Positions 50,044 through 54,210 of a stretch of 54,210 nt of DNA are shown here, piece by piece. Made by a program: the position numbers and the translations under genes. Origin of the DNA: Rhodospirillales bacterium (GTDB lineage Bacteria > Pseudomonadota > Alphaproteobacteria > Acetobacterales > Acetobacteraceae); the NCBI GenBank assembly GCA_028869995.1, contig JAGWQN010000018.1, positions 1 to 54,210 of the forward strand, in the 5' to 3' direction. The notes under the pieces were generated by a model. The model was given only the letters and a program-made list of their open reading frames with translations, had not been told where the DNA came from and did not search any database. The first letter of the stretch is position 1, and every line of letters starts with the position of its first letter.

Positions 50044-51078
50044 ATGGAACACTATGTCGCGCTGGACGTGTCGCTCAAGGAAATCAGTGTCTGCATTCTG
50101 GACGAGAAGGGAGGTTTGGTCTTCGAAGGTAAGGCCGCGGCCGACCCGCCGGCCTTGGTGGATCTGATCCGATCGAAGGCGCCCGGTGTCGTTCGGGTTG
50201 GCTTAGAGACCGGCGCGACCACGCCATGGCTGTTCCACGCGCTGACGGCGGCCGGTTTGCCGGTGATCTGCATGGATGCCCGTCATGCCAATGCGGCGCT
50301 GTCGATGCGGCCGCGCAAGTCCGACCGCAGCGACGCCCGCGGCCTGGCTGACATCCTGCGGATGGGCTGGTATCGCGAGGTCAGGGCCAAAAGCATTCCC
50401 GCTCACGAGCGTCGCGCCCTGCTGGCCACCCGCCATCACCTGGTGACAATCCGCACGGAGTTGGATGCGCAGCTGCGGGGTCTGCTGAAGACATTTGGCC
50501 TGATTGTCGGGCCAGGCAACACCGACGTCCTGGTCCGCAAGGCCGAAGCGCTCTCGCAAGGGCTCCCGGTGATCGAGGCATTGGTATCCAGGCTCGCCGA
50601 AGTCCGTCGCCATGTTGTGCAGCAGGTGGCGGCCCTCGATCGCGATATCCGCCGTCTGGTCCGTGCCGACGGAACCTTGAAGCGCTTCCTGACCGTGCCC
50701 GGCGTCGGTCCGATCACCGCGATCGCCTTCCTGTCGACCATCGACGAGCCCAGCCGGTTCCAACACGCTCGCGATGTCGGTCCTTATCTCGGGCTGACCC
50801 CGACCCGATACCAGTCGGGAGAAACCGATCGGCAAGGCCGGATATCGAAATGCGGAGATGCCTTCACCCGTTCCTGTCTCTACGAGGCGGCGAATGTGCT
50901 GCTGACCAAGGTGCAGCGCTTCTCGCCGCTGAAGGCGTGGGGAATGAAGCTTGCGAAGCGCATCGGGGGCAAGAAGGCGCGCATCGCCGTCGCGCGCAAG
51001 ATCGCCGTCATCCTGCACTGCATCTGGACTGACGGCACCGAGTTCTGGTGGACGCGAGTAGAGGCCAAGATGGCCTGA
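50044..51078 (+). CDS. IS110-family transposase
   Basis: A 344-residue DEDD recombinase. The N-terminal RuvC-like domain has Asp in YVALDVSLKEISV, Glu in RVGLETGATTPWL, Asp in ICMDARHANAA, and RKSDRSDARGLAD. The C-terminal Tnp domain shows VPGVGPITAIAFLSTI, the dimerising helix-hairpin-helix region, and the segment CGDAFTRSCLYEAA with the catalytic Ser. The ATG at 50044 gives the usual start MEHYVALDVS. The gene looks intact. IS110 enzymes work with a bridge RNA encoded in the element's non-coding end. Confidence 0.95.
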   Translation: MEHYVALDVSLKEISVCILDEKGGLVFEGKAAADPPALVDLIRSKAPGVVRVGLETGATTPWLFHALTAAGLPVICMDARHANAALSMRPRKSDRSDARGLADILRMGWYREVRAKSIPAHERRALLATRHHLVTIRTELDAQLRGLLKTFGLIVGPGNTDVLVRKAEALSQGLPVIEALVSRLAEVRRHVVQQVAALDRDIRRLVRADGTLKRFLTVPGVGPITAIAFLSTIDEPSRFQHARDVGPYLGLTPTRYQSGETDRQGRISKCGDAFTRSCLYEAANVLLTKVQRFSPLKAWGMKLAKRIGGKKARIAVARKIAVILHCIWTDGTEFWWTRVEAKMA

Positions 51079-51312
51079 CGCTCGCCCCGCCACACCAGCT
51101 CCGCTCCGGCGGAGGCGCTGTCCCTGCCGGGACGGCGGGTGACGGCGACCGCGAAGAGTCCGTTGGCCGGTCCCATGCCAATCCCGGATCAGGCCGCCTC
51201 AGACATAGCGGCGCCACATCCCTGATATCCATCATGGGGCGAGTAACTCGACCCCGAAGAGAACCATGACCCCGGCAGATGCAGACCCCTCAATCAGAGC
51301 TTGACCAAGCAG
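51079..51312 (+). other. IS110 3' non-coding region with dyads; possible bridge-RNA locus
   Basis: This stretch after the transposase has no gene. It contains CTCCG...CGGAG (about 51100-51115), GCCGC...GCGGC (about 51194-51212) and a strong dyad at 51236-51255, GGGG-CGAGT-A-ACTCG-A-CCCC. The non-coding space is larger on this side than on the 5' side, as in IS1111-type elements where the bridge RNA is at the right end. The RNA itself is inferred, not shown. Confidence 0.35.
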
Positions 51313-51334
51313 CCCCAATTAGAGAACAGACTCT

Positions 51335-51354
51335 AGCCGAAGGACGGTTCGGCT
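51335..51354 (+). terminator. Hairpin, formerly 3' of denD
   Basis: AGCCGAA (51335-51341) and TTCGGCT (51348-51354) form a 7-bp stem around GGACGG. Removing the transposon and one TA puts this stem directly on the denD stop codon, so it was probably the denD 3' hairpin. Confidence 0.55.
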
Positions 51355-51502
51355 GCACCGGGCGAGGGCCGGCGCTCTCCCATCGCCGACGCCTGGCAGC
51401 CGACTGCCTCTCTCGCGGCAACGCAGGCCGTCGCATTAATTTGCCCGCCCTGAGCGGGTCCGCCCCGCCATCGTGCGCAGCGTCCGGCGCGGCGATCTTC
51501 GC

Positions 51503-51532
51503 TTGACCGCCAGTAAGACGTATGATTTATTT
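51503..51532 (+). promoter_or_regulatory. Candidate promoter of the nickel permease gene
   Basis: TTGACC (51503-51508) is a good -35; an AT-rich -10 candidate, TTTATT (51527-51532), lies 18 bp on and overlaps the putative NikR dyad. TATGAT at 51521 is too close to serve with this -35. Confidence 0.35.
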
Positions 51533-51547
51533 TTCACACTTCATACG
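51519..51547. promoter_or_regulatory. NikR-like operator
   Basis: CGTATGA (51519-51525) and TCATACG (51541-51547) are perfect inverted half-sites separated by 15 bases. The half-site GTATGA/TCATAC is that of the E. coli nickel repressor NikR, where the spacer is 16. It lies 56 bp before the start of a nickel/cobalt permease gene and overlaps its candidate promoter, a position suited to nickel-dependent repression. No nikR gene is in the window. Confidence 0.6.
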
Positions 51548-51602
51548 GCGCTGACCGTCATTCAGCCAGCGCGGCGCGAACCGTCTTGCGGGGAATACGA
51601 CG

Positions 51603-52679
51603 ATGAGCCCGATGCTGACCTCCCTCCTCCACCAAACCCGCACGACCCGCGCGCGGTCGGTGGGCCTGCTCGGGACTTTGCTGGTCGCCAACGGCCTGGC
51701 CTGGGCTTGGGCTCTCGTCGCGTTTCATGATTATCCTGTCCTCATCGGTACGGCCGCCCTCGCCTACACATTTGGCCTGCGCCACGCCTTCGATGCCGAT
51801 CATATCGCAGCTATCGACAACGTCACGCGAAAACTCATGCAGGAGGGCCAGCGACCGATCTCCGCGGGCCTTTACTTCTCACTCGGCCATTCTACCATCG
51901 TCATTGCTCTCTCGATCGCGATCGCAGCTACGGCCAGCGCTCTGCAGAATCACTTTGGCACGCTCAAAAATATCGGCGCCATCGTTGGCACGAGTGTCTC
52001 TGCTCTTTTCCTTCTGACAATCGCCGCGGCAAACGTTGCTGTTCTGGTAACGATCTACCGCGCCTTCCGCAGCGTGCGCGCGGGCGGCCCCCTCGTCGAG
52101 GAAGACATCGACCTGGCACTTGCCAACCGCGGCCTCCTCGGACGCCTGTTCCGCCGCTTCTTTCATGCGGTGGAAAAGAGCTGGCACATGTATCCGCTCG
52201 GCGTTCTGTTCGGCCTCGGCTTCGACACCGCGACGGAAGTCGGCGTGCTCGGCATCTCGGCAACGCAGGCCGCTCATGGTCTGCCGGTCTGGTCGATCCT
52301 CGTCTTCCCCGCCCTGTTTACCGCCGGGATGACGCTGGTCGATACGTCCGACAGCATGTTGATGGTCGGCGCCTATCAGTGGGCCTTCATCAAGCCGATC
52401 CGCAAACTTTACTATAACCTCACCATCACCGCCGTCTCCGTACTGGTCGCTATTATCGTAGGCGGTTTCGAAGCCCTGGGCCTGATCGGCAATCAGCTGG
52501 GTCTGACGGGCCAAGGCGGGTTCTGGGGCGCGATCGGCACCATCAACAATCATTTCGGTATCCTCGGCTATCTGATCGTCGCTGCGTTCCTCGTCAGCTG
52601 GCTGATCTCCATGATCATCTACCGGATCAAGGGTTATGACACGATCAACGTCGTCGTCAGCTCGGACGGGAGCGCCTGA
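51603..52679 (+). CDS. NiCoT family nickel/cobalt permease
   Basis: A 358-residue secondary transporter (HoxN/NixA/NicT family) that takes up Ni2+ or Co2+. The signature H-x4-D-H is H61 to H67 in LRHAFDADHIAAIDNVTR of helix 2. The other family motifs are LGHSTIVIALSIAIA, LGFDTATEVGVL and FTAGMTLVDTSDSMLM. About eight helices are predicted. GGGGAA lies 8 bases before the ATG. The NikR-like operator points to nickel. Urease or hydrogenase genes are not in the window. Confidence 0.93.
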   Translation: MSPMLTSLLHQTRTTRARSVGLLGTLLVANGLAWAWALVAFHDYPVLIGTAALAYTFGLRHAFDADHIAAIDNVTRKLMQEGQRPISAGLYFSLGHSTIVIALSIAIAATASALQNHFGTLKNIGAIVGTSVSALFLLTIAAANVAVLVTIYRAFRSVRAGGPLVEEDIDLALANRGLLGRLFRRFFHAVEKSWHMYPLGVLFGLGFDTATEVGVLGISATQAAHGLPVWSILVFPALFTAGMTLVDTSDSMLMVGAYQWAFIKPIRKLYYNLTITAVSVLVAIIVGGFEALGLIGNQLGLTGQGGFWGAIGTINNHFGILGYLIVAAFLVSWLISMIIYRIKGYDTINVVVSSDGSA

Positions 52680-52803
52680 GGAGAAACCGCCACGCACGTC
52701 GCATCGTTATGCCGCCTGCGTCGCTCGCTGGTTGACCCGAAGCGGACCGCCGCGCTCGTAACGGTCACCGCCGATCCACGATCGTTTCGCCAAGAAGCCG
52801 ACG

Positions 52804-52819
52804 CATCCTGACCAGGATG
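52804..52819. repeat. Short hairpin between convergent genes
   Basis: CATCCT-GACC-AGGATG forms a 6-bp stem with a 4-nt loop in the 207-bp interval between the permease gene and the sensor gene. It could end permease transcription. The rest of the interval holds no gene. Confidence 0.35.
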
Positions 52820-52860
52820 TCGTTCCGTACCCGCATTCGACAGATCAGCGCGAGCGATCT

Positions 52861-52881
52861 CGCGGCAGCGGCGTTGCCGCG
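52861..52881 (-). terminator. GC hairpin after the sensor gene
   Basis: CGCGGCA and TGCCGCG pair around GCGGCGT (7-bp stem), 5 bases beyond the stop codon of the minus-strand sensor gene. There is no U-run, so a terminator role is likely but not certain. Confidence 0.4.
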
Positions 52882-52886
52882 GGCGC

Positions 52887-54197
52887 TTAGAGCGCGCCCA
52901 GCCGATGACGGATGCGGCTCCACACATTGCCCGGGCCGGCCCCCGCACCTTCTTCCGGTCGCTCGCCCGCACCACTCTCGCCTTCGGGCACAGGTCCTGT
53001 CATCGGATCCGTGATCCGTCGCGCGGCCTGAACCAGCCCGTCAAGGCTGTACAAATTCGTCGAGCTGCCCAATCGCGTGTTGCGCCGCTCCACCCTCTTG
53101 ATCAGTCCCGATTCCTGAAGCCCACCGATATGCTTCTGGACCGTGCGGCTGCTCACGCCGATGTCCTTGGCGAGCTTGTCGACCGTCGGGCTCGGCAACT
53201 CATCAGCACTCGTCCAGGCGTGCAGCAGATGGATGACGATATTCATGTCGATCGGATCGAGCCCCAGCTCGGCCTGCCTCTCGACGATGATATTCGGCAG
53301 CGCGCTCCAGCCGGACCGCAGCACGGGCTTCGTCCACTTCTCTTCGTTGGCCTGTCTCGTTCGCAGTGTCGCCCAGCTGGCTCCCAGTGCCAGCAGGGCG
53401 AGCATCGCCAGAAACACGATGGTCAGCACGCGATAGTGCGAGACGTTGGTCGCCGCCTCGACCACAGCGAGCTTTGTCCGCTTATCCATCAGCGTGAAAA
53501 AGCGGTCGATCGGCTCCATGATAGCGGCCTTCTCCCGCAGATAGGCCGGAGAGAACATCATGTGGATCGCGAGGTTCCGGTCCGGCGCGCCGTGGATGGT
53601 GAAGGCGCCCGTCTTGTCCGGGAAAAGACCGACCACGGCGTTCATCGCGATCGCCTCCCGCTTGGCCAGCGCGTTCGACCGATCCTCCGCCTGTTTCAGC
53701 ATCGCAAACTCGGCGCCGTCAAAGCCCGCCTTGCGGATGCGCTCTTCGAACGACTCCTGCGCGCCGTTCGGGCGCGGCTTTGGCATCCCCGCGGAAACGA
53801 AATCCCAATATATTCTATTGTATTGCTGCGGTCGCGGCATCTTGCCATCACGAATGGCAAGAATATCCTCGTATTCCTTCCTGAACTGGGGATTTCCCGT
53901 CACCACATACAATCGCGCCGTCGTCGTCAGATCGTCCGAACTGGTCCGCAGCTCGCCCGCAAGCACATAGGACTTGTAGCGGGCTTGATAGGCATGTGAC
54001 AGCTGATGCAGAGCATCCGCATAGAGAAAGAAGGATGCCAGTGTCGCCAAGACGATCAGGAGCAGCCCTTCGGCCAGAATCGTCGCGAACATGCGCGCCG
54101 AGATCCTCGCCAGCAAGCGCTCCGGAAACGTCACGACTGAAAACAAGTTAGAGAGGCTCATCGTGCTAACGCCCACCTGCCGTGGCACTCGCGCCAT
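52887..54197 (-). CDS. Membrane sensor with chemoreceptor-type domain fused to a C-terminal winged helix
   Basis: A 436-residue protein. Helix TM1 is at about 38-60. A periplasmic domain of about 195 residues follows, with ARLYVVTGNPQFRKEYEDILA, RPQQYNRIYWDFV, AEDRSNALAKREAIAMNAV and MEPIDRFFTLMDKRT; this layout is the ligand domain common in chemotaxis receptors and GGDEF proteins of alphaproteobacteria. TM2 is at about 257-275. The cytoplasmic part has a winged helix-turn-helix (about 310-386; LAKDIGVSSRTVQKHIGGLQ, then SGLIKRVERR) and an acidic Gly/Pro-rich tail. No HAMP, kinase or methylation helix is present. An ATG at 54161 is an alternative start. It is probably a one-component membrane transcription regulator. 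Confidence 0.72.
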   Translation of the reverse strand: MARVPRQVGVSTMSLSNLFSVVTFPERLLARISARMFATILAEGLLLIVLATLASFFLYADALHQLSHAYQARYKSYVLAGELRTSSDDLTTTARLYVVTGNPQFRKEYEDILAIRDGKMPRPQQYNRIYWDFVSAGMPKPRPNGAQESFEERIRKAGFDGAEFAMLKQAEDRSNALAKREAIAMNAVVGLFPDKTGAFTIHGAPDRNLAIHMMFSPAYLREKAAIMEPIDRFFTLMDKRTKLAVVEAATNVSHYRVLTIVFLAMLALLALGASWATLRTRQANEEKWTKPVLRSGWSALPNIIVERQAELGLDPIDMNIVIHLLHAWTSADELPSPTVDKLAKDIGVSSRTVQKHIGGLQESGLIKRVERRNTRLGSSTNLYSLDGLVQAARRITDPMTGPVPEGESGAGERPEEGAGAGPGNVWSRIRHRLGAL

Positions 54198-54210
54198 CGT
54201 GATTGGAACA

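Larger units (their letters stand above)
49956..51312 (+). mobile_element. IS110-family element, boundaries approximate
   Basis: The DNA between the IS630 transposase stop and the IS630 right end contains an IS110-type transposase plus about 90 bp upstream and 230 bp downstream of non-coding sequence. IS110 elements lack long terminal inverted repeats, so exact ends cannot be set. Two hairpins lie in the left non-coding part: ATCGGGG...CCCCGAT (49971-49993) and GGTCGA...TCGACC (49998-50014). Confidence 0.6.
48921..51333 (+). mobile_element. IS630-family element interrupted by an IS110-family element
   Basis: The ends are flanked by TA at 48919-48920 and 51334-51335, the IS630 target duplication. 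The left end begins GAGTCTGT and continues to AATCGGGG (48921-48949). The right end (51313-51333) runs CCCCAATT to ACAGACTC, so the outer 8 bases match exactly and the inner 8 match at 7 positions; the middle of the left end is 8 bases longer. The IS630 transposase is at 49013-49955 and the IS110 insertion fills the space to about 51311. The total of 2.4 kb is twice the normal IS630 size, which the insertion explains. The end pairing is a moderate-strength inference. Confidence 0.6.

Noticed and set aside
51079-51602. Cobalamin or NiCo riboswitch before the nickel permease
   Set aside because: No conserved B12-box or NiCo four-way junction motif could be recognised; the NikR-like dyad explains the regulation more simply.

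Overview
The window is about 54 kb of GC-rich DNA with dense operons, many 4-base ATGA/GTGA gene overlaps and few gaps. It fits a free-living alphaproteobacterium, most likely Rhodospirillales/Acetobacteraceae. The main grounds are an F0-only ATP synthase operon with both b and b' subunits and no F1 genes, a protocatechuate 4,5-cleavage (lig) cluster, etfBA followed by a 3-hydroxyacyl-CoA dehydrogenase, and the general gene repertoire. The genus is inference. All base-composition statements are by eye.

Layout. 1-0.34 kb: AT-rich edge with a perfect palindrome. 0.3-7.8 kb: zinc alcohol dehydrogenase, a 2OG-Fe dioxygenase, a large MscS-type channel, a small HIG1-like membrane protein, then etfB-etfA-hbd. 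7.9-13 kb: a glycan-type island (methyltransferase, a fucosyltransferase-like/F5-8 C protein, a GT-A glycosyltransferase) with clearly lower GC, followed by a GC-rich fucosyltransferase-like gene. 13-16.8 kb (minus): membrane protein, nitrilase-family amidase, NAD kinase, MlrC/M81 peptidase and a 33-residue secreted peptide. 16.9-19.6 kb: phnW overlapping fhs. 19.6-23.6 kb (minus): a lipase-like hydrolase and atpI-atpB-atpE-atpF2-atpF. 23.8-27 kb: class III aminotransferase, crotonase and MetE-like operon. 27-32 kb: HSL-type esterase and MOSC protein, clpB behind a candidate heat-shock promoter, and a Gly-zipper lipoprotein.

32-46 kb looks like a catabolic block. An M24 peptidase and ligI diverge from ligJ-ligA-ligB-ligC (protocatechuate 4,5-dioxygenase and downstream enzymes). 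Next come a liv-type ABC importer (livG-F-H-M, minus) and, divergently, a DUF3830-like/TIGR04076-like/aldo-keto reductase/periplasmic binding protein operon and an FAD oxidoreductase. The joint reading is import of an aromatic or related carboxylate, modification, and ring cleavage toward pyruvate/oxaloacetate. ligK, ligU and a regulator are not in the window.

45.8-54.2 kb: an S49 peptidase, a GNAT acetyltransferase, a CHRD protein and denD. Then comes a nested transposon: an IS110-family element sits inside an IS630-family element, which inserted at the TA of the denD stop codon and separated denD from its 3' hairpin. Beyond it is a NiCoT nickel/cobalt permease preceded by a NikR-like dyad. 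The last gene is an unusual membrane protein with a chemoreceptor-type periplasmic sensor domain fused directly to a C-terminal winged helix, the most novel item in the window.
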